Assembly (NCBI GenBank): GCA_004352715.1
Contig: SCFE01000091.1
Coordinates: 580,431-644,430 of the forward strand
Origin: Hofstenia miamia
Taxonomy: Eukaryota > Xenacoelomorpha > Acoela
Direction: 5' to 3'
DNA: 64,000 nt
Made by a program: the position numbers and the translations under genes. This document shows positions 11,271 to 25,325 of this stretch, piece by piece; position 1 is the stretch's first letter; each line of letters opens with the position of its first letter. The notes below the pieces were generated by a model. That model ran no database searches. It was not told the origin of the DNA and was given only the letters and a program-made list of their open reading frames with translations.

Positions 11271-14200
11271 AATTTGGTCTTACCCTTAAATTTCTTAAAA
11301 ATAAATAAGAATTAAAAAATGAATTGAAATATAACAGGCTTATAATCGAAAGCGAGTAACTACTAAAGATGAATAGCCATTGTACACAAAAATTATATAA
11401 ATGAAAACTGTGAAAATTATAAAAGTGGATAATCACCGAAATTGATTATCACTAAGCTTCAGCTGTACAGTATCTATTCTACAAACCATCTTTCAATTCC
11501 CAATTTAAAAATTCACCCATCCATCAAATGAAAGAATAGATATCTAAGAAAATGTCTGCTTTATGAAATAGCATTGATAGTGTAAACTAAATTTACGTGA
11601 AGTGTTTTTTGTTAAATCAATTCATTTTATTGATTTCAATTCCAATGCGCAGATGCGGGGATTTTATTACAATGAATTTTGTGTCTCTTTGGACTAAAAA
11701 TAATTTTGTTGATTTTGCAGCATCTGTCAATAATTTTTTAAAATGTTCACAGTCTGTCAGTCCATTTTTGTGTGTAACTTACTTAATCATTAATAAATTT
11801 TTCATGAACAATCCTCAAGCAGAATTATCACATTGCCACTTGTCCTTAGCTCCTTAAGTATCAAGTAACATCAGATCATTCCTGACCCATTAAAAATTCA
11901 TTAAGATCCTGAATTTGAAACAGCGTTTTCCTGACAAACGCTATATAATCCTTAGTATGATCACTAAGCATATTTCAATAATATTTATCTAACAATATTG
12001 TTAAAATTCTGCTTCAGATTTTAGGTGCTGTGAAGAATTATTGTACACCTAATAGGAGTTCCAACCAACGACAATGAAAACAAAAAGAGTAGACTTAGTG
12101 CAAAAATAAGAATTTATAAATAGAAACATGAAAATATTTATATTTTTTATTGGACCATGTTCTTAATGATGATACATTGTTAGCCTTATCCTGTTTATCC
12201 TTTGAGTTTTGAACTAAATAGTACTTCCATATTAATTTTCGCTTCGTGCTCATAATTGTAAACTAGGATAGCAGTTATACGATAGCGGTATTTTAGGTGA
12301 TTGACAAGAAGGGCGAGGCAACCTCAAATCGTATCCCAGGGAGATACCTTCACTATTCTTAATTAAAGTATTTCTACAAGATTTTATTGTCCTCCAGAGA
12401 CTTTTAACTGCGCTCATGACAGATTTGAATCGATTTCATTTAGGTTTTAGATACCAATTTTTCCGAAGCTAGTGCATTGCTTTGAATAAAGTCTTAAATA
12501 GTTGTATTCATTCTGGAACATCAGCAAAAAAGATATTCTTAATAGATGGCATTCAATTTTTTTTCGTTTTGGCCCTATATCATTTTTGATATTAATGCAT
12601 TATAAGTTTTTTCCTCGAATGCATTGTAGAATATAGCCTTTCTTATTGAAATTGCCTTTTACTTGAAACTCCTAAATTGATCTATTAGATTTACGAAATC
12701 CCACAAAAACTGGATTATTTTTTGATGTTGTTTGAGTGTAGAGAAATTTTTAAAAATAAAACAAAACCAACTATTATTTTGAAACACTGGTTTTTTGAGG
12801 TTTTCCAACAACGTTCATACATAAATGAGCTGAAATTTTAACTTGAAAAAATCTTTTTGCATCAAATATGAAAGAATTATCGCAAAACCTTATTATTAAT
12901 CGAAAATCGTATGAAACCAAAATCATTGAAATGATATTATAATAACGAAGACTTCGCATGGATGAACAAAACCATATTTAGAATATTGCATGCATATTCA
13001 AAAGTTAATGGATGAAGTATTAAAAATTTTATGCTATTCAAATTAATTCCCAGAAATATGCAAAATCATAGGAAATGTGACGCTCGCGTAATAAATTATT
13101 AATAAGGCTTTCGTAATCCATTAAACAAAACACTTTAAAAAAAATAATTAAGACTTTGGTTTTGCCAAATCAAAGTAATAAACTAGTTAGGGAGAAATCG
13201 ATGGAACACAAGTTTTTATCCATGTGGATGGAAATCACTTAAAGTTGATTAAATAAAAGCGATATGAAATAGACCAGTGCTATTCAGTTGACGTCACTGA
13301 CAATACCTGTATTAAATAACGAATCTCCTGAGACCTCACTTAATTGCTAGAGATATGTCTATAAATATACCGATCGTCTATGTGCCATTTTTACCGACAG
13401 GCTTAGAATTCTCATTAATTGCTAAAACTTGAGCTCGATGCAGCAGTAGCAGTGTAGCAAATTGAAGTAGAGGTTGTAAGCTAGTCGATCTTGAAACAAT
13501 ATCAAGTTTATAGCTTCCACAAATTTAGTTGAAGTATTGCATCAAAAATTACTACATTTATGTTGATGGCTTTCTAGCTGATACGTAGTGGGAATTGTCA
13601 TAAATCAGGCAAGCTTACACACTTCAACGATTTTAAATACTTCAGTAACACAACTGACCTGAAGGAAGTTATTGGTCAATGAATTGTGGATTTGCAGAAC
13701 TCGTTTTCAAGCTGAATTTGATATGTGTAGATGAACACAGGGTTAAATTTTCAAATTTTCTTTAAAATTTTGCAATTCCTTTTTATCTTATTTATTGATT
13801 TGCATCCCTAATATATGGAATTAAGGTAGGTGACACTCAATTTAAAATTACTTCCGTTTATCAGTCATAAGATTAAACATATACTGTAGATAAGTTTTTT
13901 GAGCTAATTCTATTAAAAAATGTTATATTCATTTTTGAAAAATTCTAAAGCTCAAACAATATTTCAGTCGATATTTCATTGTATCAGCTTATGCAACCAA
14001 CATTAAAAATAACATGAAGAAGTCGCTTTGAAAATGAGGAGTTTATACCGCACTGATTCATGAACTACCTTTTGGCATGGGTTGGTTGTTAACTATAAAT
14101 TTTTTCTGTATTCATTATTATTATCATTAGAATTACAGCGGCTCGGTATTTTGAACTTCGAAATTGTGTAGGTTGTGTGTTTTTTATTATTGTCAATTAT

Positions 14201-14389
14201 CACTCATTTCAAATAGGAGCACGAGTAGTTATGTTGTCCACTATGCCGAAATCTGCAAGTCGATTGAATATAGAAGAGCGATTTCTAACATAAGCTTTAG
14301 AAAACCTACCGAAAAAAAGACATTACACTAAAGTTTGCAAGGTATCTTATGTTTGTGATCAAACCCAAATATACCTGAAAAAAAACTTT
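11271..14389. other. AT-rich non-coding region
   Basis: No gene is supported. Short ORFs at 11597-11857 and 12774-12959 show no domain. One TGACGTCA palindrome lies near 13294. Confidence 0.5.
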
Positions 14390-14665
14390 AAGAGAAATGA
14401 AGGGAACATATAAAATGTCTGTGCCCGTGCCCATTCCCATCCGCGTACCCGTGCCTGCGTCGCCCAACCATTTTTAGAAGACTACGGGTGGCCTGCTTTT
14501 CTGCCCGTTGCCCACCCGCCCATGTTCGCTGCTTCGGGCCACCCCTACAACTATACTATTAATGTTAGGGTGGCTCATGGAGATGGAACAGGCTACCGCT
14601 CGGATGGTCGGGCAGGCGGGTCAATTTACTGGCCTGAAGCAGCTGGGAATTTCAAGAAAAGCCGG
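14390..14665. mobile_element. GC-rich hAT-like terminal remnant(s)
   Basis: A GC-rich island in AT-rich DNA. It has repeated GTGCCCGTGCCC-like and CCCGTTGCCCACCCGCC-like blocks and GGGTGGC/GCCACCC motifs in both orientations (CGGGCCACCCCTAC and GTTAGGGTGGCTC). Such C/G-rich short subterminal repeats with a CAGGGGTGGC-like end are common in hAT transposons. No transposase is present. The assignment is by composition and motif only. Confidence 0.35.
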
Positions 14666-15215
14666 TAAAATTACCGGTCAAAATTGAGAAAAATATTTCT
14701 TGTTTTATTTGTTAAGTAAGGAATATTTTGTTTAGTTCAGGAGAAAATCCTTTGAAAATCTAACGATTAAGGAAACTTAATTGTTTCAGTATGCCACTGC
14801 ATTGCAATTAAAATAATACTTAAATTTATCTCTTTGGTATCTCTAATTAATTTTGACAATAAATTGAGTTATTCTGTTTTTGATTATGTAATTTTGCTTC
14901 AGTTTTTTATGGAAGTTGCTTATAATAAAGAAAATTGATCTACCGATTTACACTTGAAAACTGCATAGAAATTGAAAACTTGAACCCTTGTATTTTTCTA
15001 ATCTTGGGCGGCGCATTAAAAATATTTGAAGATTTTTGGTTACAAACACATTTAAACCCAAATGTCAGTTGACAAGTCAGACACACCCTACTAGAGGAGT
15101 AATTTATGTTTTAATTTAAATATATTTATGTATTTACTTACTTCTTTTTTATTCAATGTTAAGTGATTTTAAATGCCAAAGTAATGTAAATCATGATGGT
15201 CGATTATGCTACTCT

Positions 15216-15257
<42 letters not shown>

Positions 15258-18200
15258 CTATCATACAAATTATACTAACTAAGCAAACTGAAAAGTTCAC
15301 TATTTAAAGTCATTGGAAAACGAAAAACCATTTAAGGTTATTGATATATAGAAAATATCAAAATTGTGCTTTGGCCTATCTTGATTCCGTTCGGTTTAAT
15401 TCGATTTCAGCTTGTAATATTTGATTTGTAAACGGCTCGAAATTTTAAAGTGACCTCCTGACGTCATTGTTTTTAAATTAAAGTACCTCGAAATTTACAA
15501 AATGACTTCAGTTTCTTTGGTTTCCGTCAATCTCAAAACTCAAAACAGTTTGGTTATTGCTTCATTGGTAAAATTTAAATAAAAATTTAGAGACACATGT
15601 AAGCACTGATATATATACATATATAGGAGTATTTGTATGCATTAAGTTTCATGTTTGTACGCATCAGCAATGAACTAAAATACTGAGTTTCATTAAACGT
15701 CTGAGAATTACAAAGTGTCTTCCAATTTCTTATATTGTTCAACTCAATTATCTTTTTGCAAATTACTTTATAATTCTATTCACATAAACATGTTTAACTA
15801 CGTACTATATACTACGTAATAATATAATGTGTGGAAAGCGATCCGATATCCATGTTGCCTCATTTTGTAAGCATTTTATATGAGTTATACCACTTGTAAA
15901 TTTTCTTATATGCAGTAGCAGTTTAGGCGTTTTGCAGCACATCACACATTTAGGATGAACCTAGGGTCGTAAATGCTTACGCATTTAAAATATTTTAATC
16001 TGGAACAGCCTTTTAGTTGGTTTTTGTTTTCCAATTAGGCAAATTGTCGTTTTGTAACTTTACAGTATTCATGATTTCATCATGTAAGTGCGATGCTTCT
16101 TAGTTTTCAATTTTGTGTTTTGTACCTAATTCTTGGTAATGAAATCATTTTATATTATTATCATTATTTAATCTTTGATAACAATAAATTATTGCAATTA
16201 GTTGCAATTTTAGACTAAGAATACGTTGCAAAATTAACCAAAAATATAAAAATTCAATATATTCAAATGGATGCATACATGTAGATAAAACTAATTAAAA
16301 CTAATGCTGTAAAGTAACCAAGTGTGGCTTCTTGCAACAAGCATGAGCAGAACGAACCTTAATCTACTGGGGAAAACAATTGAAGGAAGCAGCAATGTAT
16401 GGGTTTTCTTACATTCAGATTCCTAATTGCTATAATCAGATCTAAGATGTTCAAAATTACATCATATATGAATGAATAGGAAAAGAAAATACGTGTAGCA
16501 GGTAAGTGGGTTGGGAAGGCCTATAGGGTTGGGTTTGGGCTTGAGTCGTTTAATAATTGGGCCCTGGGCTTGTATCGAATTTTGTATAATTTAGCATAGC
16601 TAATGCATAAATGGTATAGGAGCCAGTGGAGAAGTTTTAATTGGGAAAAGAAAGAACTATACTTTGTCGATAAGAAAAGGTATTTCGGAATAATCTTGTA
16701 TAGCTACTTGTTCATTGTTTTCTGAGAATATTAAAATATTTTAGTATTTTCGAAAAATATTCCAATATTCAGTAATAAAACTAGCGACTAAGCATTCTTA
16801 GTTTCAATACAGGAGACTTAGCCCGGCCTAGATATTTTTCAAAAAATGTCATTTTTGCAAGTAATGCCGACTTCATAATTATTGCAAAAATAATTATCAC
16901 CCAATTATTTAATAGATGATTACAAATTTTGTAAGGTTCTGAAAAGGCCTTCCTATAAATATATAAGATAATTTAAAGTTATTAGCGAACTAAAACTTGT
17001 TATGTATATGAATTTGTACAACTGAAAACATGTAATTTTCTAAATTGAATCCTATGCTTCTAAAATTGTAGCTATGGATTATCCAGAATACTACAAAGAA
17101 AATGTTGAAAACATAATTGTATTCACTTTAATAAATAATCATTTTAGTGCATTCTGATTATCATTTATTGATTTTTTAAGCTTGGGTAGCAAAGTAAATC
17201 TGCATTTCGTATTCTCCTATTAAATTATTTTTCATCTTCTGAATCATTAAATAATTAGAAATATGTTAAATTTATGCACCTAGGTTAGATTGAGAAAAAA
17301 AATTTGGGATTTATTTAAGCGAAGCCAATTATTTGAACTTACATTCCAATTCCTAATCTTCAAATTTGGCCTGCTTAGATTTACTATTGTAGCTGTGCAA
17401 CATAAATAAATGCCCTTAAAAGTGGTTAAGAGATAATGAGTACCTCTAAAAAATTTTAACTTCAAATTTAAAAATCTCTCGAGATATTGGCAAACTAGAG
17501 CAGTTAAATATATTTTATAAAAGTCATTTGGAAATTAGAATGTACAGTAATGAATTAAAGTTTTCTACAAAATTATACGTTCTATTTTCATTTTCTGTAT
17601 ATTTGTGCATTATTATGCAATCCATAGATTGCGATTGAAAATAAATATTCTCTCAAAAAATAGTACTCTTGGATTTACAAAACTCACATAACAACATTTA
17701 GACCTGATTTTTGAGTATTTGGTTGCTCCTATTACAATGATCTATTTCTGAAAAAAACTGTAATCTTAAATCGTTACAAAATTGCAAGGCCCTGTTTTTG
17801 TTCTACAAATTTCGTGATGAAAGTGGCTTGACATCGAAATTACACGAAAATATCTTTGAAATACGCATTTCGGACATTCCTTTGTAATACTTTCCAAGCG
17901 GCAATTATCTCTGGTATGCAGTGAAGCATATTGAAAATATTCGAATATTAAAATATTCGGTTACTCTCACAAACAACAATTATGTTCAAGAACTCTAGGT
18001 GGGCAAAATTATCCCCAATATTTTTGAGGATTCAAAATTAAAATACCAATTTTAAGGACATTGGGTGAATGTGTTGAGAATTGAATGGTCATCTTCACTG
18101 TGAGGGCTTAAGAATAACATCAAAAAGAAATTGAATTTATTCCATGAAAGTGAAATTCAGGAAACTTTGCTGACAGGGGACATCAGGTGCTGTGGTCAAG

Positions 18201-19203
18201 TTGAGTAGACAAAGGCCCATAAAAATTTTAAAATATTATTAAAAAAATAAGCCCTAGAAATACCACTCACAAACTTAGTTATTAATATTTTGACATTTTT
18301 TAAGGAAATTATCAATTATTTACTCATTACTAATTTTAATAACCCTATAACCTTACAATATCTTTTTATTATTTCAAAGTCACTGGTTGGCTGAATATCT
18401 GCTTGATAAATAAGCTAACAAATTCGTTTGGATTCAAACCCGACATTCATTGTTTATTTTTACATTTGATATTGATTGTATAATTAAAAAATGCAAAAGT
18501 ATGCAATTTTTTGATAAATCGTATATATAGTAGAAGTAGAGACGAAATGTAAATACCTTTTTGTATGAATTTCTCGAGCCCACTGACGGAAATTAAGTTG
18601 ATTTTGCTTTGATATGAAGCCACCACTCGCCTAGAATATTACATCAATACAATACCAAAGTATTGATTTTCCTTAAAATAGATTCGAAGTATATAGAAAA
18701 TAAAGGGAAAATTTGAAACGGTGAATGTAAGCAATGAATTACCTTACGTTTATAATATTTCATATGACGTTTACCAATAGTTAACTAGAATAACGCGGGG
18801 CTAAATGAGACAACGGGACAAAACGAAAGAGACTAAAGCATCCTATTTTTTTATTCGGAGAACTATCTTTGTATTTGATGTGTCGCCTATGCAAATATCT
18901 CCAAATTATTCATTTGCACCTAGGACTGAACCGCTGAGCTATGTCAAGAAAAATTATCCGAACTAGACTGGATTTTAATTTATATTGATACCCTGAGGTT
19001 TTAACCTGCGAAAAAGTTAATGTGCTACCGTATTTATATTGTAGTAAGGAATCAAATGATTAATGGCATGATCAATTTAACCAACCTAAACGAAACAATT
19101 TTTAAGTTGTGGTGCTTCGCTTTTTAGTATTCAGTTATACCGGCCGACACGGTCAGGCTCAACATTTTAAAATATGTTGTTTTGGAGCTTTAAAAATTTT
19201 TAG
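14666..19203. other. AT-rich non-coding region
   Basis: This contains an (AT)n tract at 15220-15255, a TGACGTCA near 15464, and a G/T-rich patch at 16500-16585 (GGGTTGGGTTTGGGCTTG). No coding sequence is recognised. Confidence 0.5.
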
Positions 19204-19323
19204 TTACTTAACCTCTCGCCTTTTATTAGTTGGCATTATAATCTCTTTTCCAGAAACAGTGTCCCAATAACTTTCTGACGCCAGGGCCTTCAAAGATTGA
19301 TGTACATCTATTTGATACAGCAT
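19204..19323 (-). CDS. Possible small ORF or exon, unknown
   Basis: A 39-codon open segment starts with ATG at 19323. It contains DVHQSLKALASESYWDTVSG and KEIIMPTNKRREVK and stops at 19206-19204. Its residue composition is protein-like and its GC content is higher than the flanks. It could be an exon: AAATAG at about 19311 resembles an acceptor, and GAG|gttaag near 19213 resembles a donor. I do not recognise the family. It may be a host exon, a micro-ORF or chance. Confidence 0.25.
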   Translation of the reverse strand: MLYQIDVHQSLKALASESYWDTVSGKEIIMPTNKRREVK

Positions 19324-22300
19324 ATTGAATTGTTATATATAAGAAAAGATCTAGTTTGTAGTGGAATAGATCAATTGTGCTGTACTCGTAATTCAATCCT
19401 CAATTCCAATAGCAAAGCAAAATTTTAGCATGTTAATCAATGTGCATAACAATAATATAATATCTACAGACTTGAACCACTAAATGAAAAACAACTAAAC
19501 CAAAGTTGAATTTCATCCTGTTTTAATCATGTCTAAATAATTTATCCAGACCGGATCTATCCCGAAGTTATCGGTCCAAATTATCCTTTAATAGCACAGT
19601 CTTACTTGCACTAACATTGATCAAATTTTGAAAATAATGTTTAATACTTTCGAAAATGATAAATCAATATATAAGGTAATGCAGAGCAAAGTAAAACACT
19701 TAGGAAAGTCTTACTTCAAATAAACAGTAACAAAGGTATTTTTAGTCTTTGATTATTAAAAATTTGCTTCGGATTAAATTCATTGCCTATATGGCTTAGG
19801 AAGAACAACTAGCTAAGGAGAATAGATCTCATTTTCCCCATGTAGTACATGAAATGTAAAGCGCTATAGTAAGAAATAAACATTGTGATTACACAATGTA
19901 GAAACGCAATGGTATAATCAAATATTTTACTTATTAGTTACAAACAAAAATCACATATTAATCTGATGCACAACAGCTATCATGAAACTATCATTTGATA
20001 TTACTGTACGCTACACACGCTCTTCTGCTTTAGAATTTGAATGCTTCCTGTACTATAATATGATACTAAAATTCTACATTATGGATTATTGTTGATGGAG
20101 CATTTTACTTCTTCCTCTTACAAGGTTTCAAGATTTTTCTTGATTTTTGTGAAATAAATGTTTTTTCTTCAATTGTTTTTCAACGAAAAGTTCAATAGAC
20201 TGCTTGAATGATCAAACAGTGATTATTTAGAATCCTAGATAACAGCTATCAAACACAAGAAATGAAATGGTGCTATTGTACTAGAACTACCATTTTTGAA
20301 TTAATGGAAATATCACTAGTAGTTGATACATGTAGATTTTTAGTATCTAACAGAAACTCAAAATGTGTCAATTATATTTAATGGCATAAAAATTCATAAA
20401 TCATAAAATCGATATCTAGCACTATCGCATTTGTATCATGATGATGATGAAAGGAAAAAACTTAATAAGAGGTCTAAGATCTTTGCTTCTTCCTACATAT
20501 TAATACTAAGCATTCTTTTTGATATATAAAACTAATGAATTTGGTACTGCAAAAAGGAAAATATTTGCTGTATATTAAAATAAAAACAAACTTTAAAAAA
20601 ATTTCGAAGCGCTCCAAATATTGCCCTAAAAAATTATTTGCTGCATTGATCGATTCAAAAGATAATGTATTCACCTGTGCAACACACCCTGTCGCAAATA
20701 AAAAAAATATATTGGTCTGTCTGGTTTTGCCCTGCCATCTCAGTTCTACGCATTATCCTATAAACTATTTTAAACATAATACAGTATCTGATATTATCAT
20801 TGAGTGTGATAATAAGTTTTGTCTTTCGTGATCTAAGAATGCCATTTTACTAGTTTTTGTTGAATCTTGTAACCTTATTGCAATTTTACAGAATATATTA
20901 CACATTTCCGAAAGTGCTTTGAGGTGATGGCATCAGTCATGAAGGTTTTACGTAATTCCTAATCTAAATAAACGCTAGCTGGAATATATATATATATATA
21001 TATANNNNNNNNNNNNNNNNNNNNNNNNNNNNNNNNNNNNNNNNNNNNNNNNNNNNNNNNNNNNNNNNNNNNNNNNNNNNNNNNNNNNNNNNNNNNNNNN
21101 NNNNNNNNNNNNNNNNNNNNNNNNNNNNNNNNNNNNNNNNNNNNNNNNNNNNNNNNNNNNNNNNNNNNNNNNNNNNNNNNNNNNNNNNNNNNNNNNNNNN
21201 NNNNNNNNNNNNNNNNNNNNNNNNNNNNNNNNNNNNNNNNNNNNNNNNNNNNNNNNNNNNNNNNNNNNNNNNNNNNNNNNNNNNNNNNNNNNNNNNNNNN
21301 NNNNNNNNNNNNNNNNNNNNNNNNNNNNNNNNNNNNNNNNNNNNNNNNNNNNNNNNNNNNNNNNNNNNNNNNNNNNNNNNNNNNNNNNNNNNNNNNNNNN
21401 NNNNNNNNNNNNNNNNNNNNNNNNNNNNNNNNNNNNNNNNNNNNNNNNNNNNNNNNNNNNNNNNNNNNNNNNNNNNNNNNNNNNNNNNNNNNNNNNNNNN
21501 NNNNNNNNNNNNNNNNNNNNNNNNNNNNNNNNNNNNNNNNNNNNNNNNNNNNNNNNNNNNNNNNNNNNNNNNNNNNNNNNNNNNNNNNNNNNNNNNNNNN
21601 NNNNNNNNNNNNNNNNNNNNNNNNNNNNNNNNNNNNNNNNNNNNNNNNNNNNNNNNNNNNNNNNNNNNNNNNNNNNNNNNNNNNNNNNNNNNNNNNNNNN
21701 NNNNNNNNNNNNNNNNNNNNNNNNNNNNNNNNNNNNNNNNNNNNNNNNNNNNNNNNNNNNNNNNNNNNNNNNNNNNNNNNNNNNNNNNNNNNNNNNNNNN
21801 NNNNNNNNNNNNNNNNNNNNNNNNNNNNNNNNNNNNNNNNNNNNNNNNNNNNNNNNNNNNNNNNNNNNNNNNNNNNNNNNNNNNNNNNNNNNNNNNNNNN
21901 NNNNNNNNNNNNNNNNNNNNNNNNNNNNNNNNNNNNNNNNNNNNNNNNNNNNNNNNNNNNNNNNNNNNNNNNNNNNNNNNNNNNNNNNNNNNNNNNNNNN
22001 NNNNTATATATATATATATATATATAAGACTTAAGCATTTGTATTTGAATTTTTTCAAGATTCTATCTGTTTTTTTAAACTTTGCCGTTCTTTTAGTATC
22101 TTATAAAATGAATTTTATATATCAATGCTTACAATAAATAAGCATGCTTCAATTATTCCTTTTTTAGCGAAGTAAAAGCTATTGGCCTGCGAACTGAAAC
22201 TTTACTGAAACTTCAAACTATTTCAGCAAAGCCAGAAAGGACAAATAATGGCTGAAAATGTCTTCTCAAAATATAATTGTTAAATAATATGATTTTTTCA

Positions 22301-23187
22301 AAATAAGGTTTTTGTGGTTATGACATCGAGTAAGCGTATTACATTCTTTCATATTTGAAGGAGGAAACTAGCAATTCAGTTCTTTTGAAAAGAAGCCTAC
22401 CAAAAACTACGGGCTTGATTAAAAACCAAAGTCGAACCAAAAATATTTTTACGTTTAGGATTTTTTCACTTTCTCAAATTGGGGAAAATGTATACTCATA
22501 AAAATTGCTGCAAAGCGTTACAATTTATAATTCTATATTCAAACTAATTATTTGCAAATATTCTCTTATTTTTTACTTTGTCAATATGTTTAGCATTCGT
22601 GCAAATTTATAATAACGCTACAAGCGAAATTTTTGGCTGATTTCACACTGAAAACTAATTTTGTGAAAGAAATCATTTTCATGAAACATGATTGGGTGCA
22701 GAAGCAAACCAATTCTTGTTCGGATTTTTGAGACTATATGTTATGAATTATTAAATTGAAGGTTAAACTGGTTTCTAGTAGGTTGACAAAAACTATTTTT
22801 GAAAGAAACTTTAAATATGTAACTTGTGATAGATTGAAAAGTTTACCAGTCTAGGCATTTTTCAAGAATGCAATTTAGTGATTATCATTATAGAGCCTGT
22901 GGGCTTTTTAAAAGGACAATCAGTTTTTCTCAAATTTTCAAACGCTTTTCTCCAAATTTGCAAATTGTTGGTGAGTGTGCACTCATGAAATGGTGAAAAT
23001 TTGAACAAAATTGCATTACCTGAAGTATTTGAAAACGCAAATAATTTTATCATTCATCGGTAGTTTAATCTAGAACATCCTGGTGTCATTTTACACATTT
23101 TCAAGGAAATTTCTCGAAGACTATTTGAAAATTTGGAAATTCTGAGCCATGGACACATCTATTGGTGAATGTGCACTGTAAACGTAC
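19324..23187. other. AT-rich non-coding region with assembly gap
   Basis: No gene is supported. The ORFs spanning the N-run are artefacts of (TA)n on both sides. The ORFs at 20474-20674 and 20535-20831 have no recognisable domain. Confidence 0.5.
21005..22004. other. Assembly gap, exactly 1000 N
   Basis: The run of N is bordered by (TA)n on the left (20983-21004) and right (22005-22026). The round length implies a placeholder size. Confidence 0.99.
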
Positions 23188-23797
23188 TGTCGAAAATTTA
23201 TACTAAGGCATATTTTTGTTTCCAAAGTACTCAAAAAAAAGTACTCGCGGATCATGCTTGCTGACGTCATGCATACACATTATTTTTAGTTCTGCCGTTG
23301 GCAAGTTATTGTAAATTGTTTACGTCTTAGTTATTTGTATATATAGGGAAACATTGTGCGCGTTTGATCATTAAAATTTTAGTTACTGTTATCATTATTA
23401 AAAAGGTTATGAGCAGCTAAACTTGCTACCGAGTTGGGGGGTTGTGTAGTGGGATATTCGCCATAGGAGATCTTAGGTGTCTAGACCCTACGCAAGCCCG
23501 TTCCTCTCCGGGATTTAACTGATCCAGTGATGTTCATTTTATGCATTTGATGACCACTAGCTTGTACCGTTCCACTGTTCCGCAGTTGCTGGTTGACAAC
23601 CTTAGATGCTACGTATTCTCGATCTTTAGTAACTATTACATTTTTTCACTGAAAGTGCTAATGCTGTTAATCTCCGCTAACTACGTTCTAAATTCTGGTG
23701 CATGGAATTTCTTTGACTACTTGATAGTAGATACTAAGCCTTCAGCCTGCTATAACTCTATTTACCCTACGGTTATACTGCCCCTGCTGATGGTAGA
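23188..23797 (+). mobile_element. 5' LTR of Ty3/gypsy element 1 (left edge approximate)
   Basis: The sequence just before the likely primer-binding site at 23798 recurs at 26313-26463, as expected of an LTR. Promoter-like TATATATAGGGAAAC lies at 23338-23352, and a TGACGTCA lies near 23271. The left edge is a guess at a TGTCGAAAA start, because the 3' copy is too truncated to define it. The 195-codon ORF at 23541-24128 lies mostly inside the LTR and is not protein-like. Confidence 0.6.
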
Positions 23798-23811
23798 TGG
23801 TGACCCACGAC
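23798..23811 (+). promoter_or_regulatory. Probable primer-binding site
   Basis: TGGTGACCCACGA follows the LTR 3' end. A TGG-initial stretch next to the LTR is the usual tRNA-primer site of Ty3/gypsy elements. I did not identify the tRNA. Confidence 0.45.
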
Positions 23812-24299
23812 TGTTAAAAAAACCAACCCTCGAAACTGTTACTAAACTTTTCTTGGTTAAACTCTTTATGAAAACTTCGACACCTATTAGAAATCGTAAG
23901 TTATTCATTATTTGCAAAGCCTCATCAAATCTATTACCTACTAAATTGGTCTACTCAAACCCTTTGAATGGACATGTCTTGAGGTGTCTGACTCTCTTAT
24001 GTTACTACGAAATTATTGCTGCTACGTACCTCTCTCCTATCTGTTATACTACTGAAGATACAATGATAAACTATACCGCTGCTAATCTAAAAACTCTAAA
24101 AAAGCCAATCTCGTCGATCTCATTTTAAATCAAACTGAACGCTGAAACAATACGGAGTCGAAAATAAAATCCCTAGAAAGTCAATTGATCTTATCAAGCC
24201 AAATCCCACACTGATACCAACTATGTCTCGCAAGAACAGTTCTGTATTGTTAAGTCTTCCATCACAACATAAATGTATTTCGAAATAATATCTTAGAAA

Positions 24300-25325
24300 C
24301 TATTACTAATTTAATGAAACCAATGACTAACCTTAACCAGAATCCACCAGCAGCAGCCCCGATCTTTTCCAAGATGCACATCATGGTACAATTCCCTTGT
24401 CGCCGCTGCCAAGTCCGTCTGCATTCAGACCAATTACGCCCCATGTCACATCACCACTTGAGCTCAGCCCACAAGCGATTTTTGATACAAAATCTAAAAT
24501 GAAAATATCAATGTTAAGAGATCAACCACTAAAAACGGATCTCAAACTAGCTAAGATGCCACAATATTTCACCAAAAAATTCGATACTAAAGGTCAAACA
24601 TTCCGAAGGTGGATAATTCTATTTGAAATCTATCCCCTTCAACAACATGGCACAAAACAAAGCAGCACCATGCACCTGCCTCTATTTTTCAAAGATCGAG
24701 CTCTCCACGTTTATCTCAATCTCGACGCACTGGTAAAAACCGATTATGATAAACTAGTTAACGCTATCAATGAAAAATTTGACAACAAATGTACACGCAA
24801 ACGATACCGATAGCAACTTTATGGATGCAAACTAGAAAAAGATGAAGTTATAATAAACTACATCTATAAAGTCGATCGCCTTCTGCACCTGTCACAAGAA
24901 GTAGAGTGCTAATATGCACAAGATCTCTACTCTTCCATAAATGATGGTCTGCCAAACTCCATTAAAACTAAATTCGAAAACAAGTGTGACATAGATGATA
25001 TTGACACACTAATAAAGAAAGCTGTAAACATTCAACTCACAATAGCAAACCATGAGCGAGTACACAGACAAAGAGGTACACCACAAGTAGCACCTCAACA
25101 ACGTCGTACCTTTGATGCCCAACAAAAGATGCCCTACAAAAGGCAATTGAGGAAAACCTAATGATTTCACATTCGTCAGATGTCGCCATTGTGACGAAAA
25201 AGGGCACCTCAAGAAAGACTGCAAAACGATCATTTATATGATTAAGGATGAAGGCTTCTACACATCAGAAGATCTAGATTACCTCGAAAACAACGACAAC
25301 TACACCGATAATTTAAACGAATAAG
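24300..25325 (+). pseudogene. Gag of Ty3/gypsy element 1, interrupted
   Basis: Gag would form the virus-like particle. The segment 24397-24813 encodes a capsid-like region with KMPQYFTKKFDTKGQTFRRW and a LVNAINEKFDN block. After an in-frame stop near 24813 the similarity continues (LEKDEVIINYIYKVDRLLHL, then NSIKTKFENKCDIDD) to about 25160. A zinc knuckle CRHCDEKGHLKKDC (C-x2-C-x4-H-x4-C) lies at about 25179-25220. Several stops and at least one frame change separate these parts, so no full Gag can be made. Confidence 0.75.

Noticed and set aside
12290-12350. Locally GC-richer stretch that looked tRNA-like
   Set aside because: No A or B box consensus and no acceptor stem.
18420-18445. GGATTCAAACCCGACA, resembling a tRNA B box on the minus strand
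   Set aside because: No A box at the right distance and no cloverleaf arms.
20959-22058. Long ORFs of about 360 codons across the N-run
   Set aside because: They consist of N and TA repeat (IYIYIY); not genes. The same holds for 26505-26723 and 32572-33800.
23541-24128. 195-codon ORF
   Set aside because: Most of it is LTR sequence that recurs at 26313-26463; no domain.
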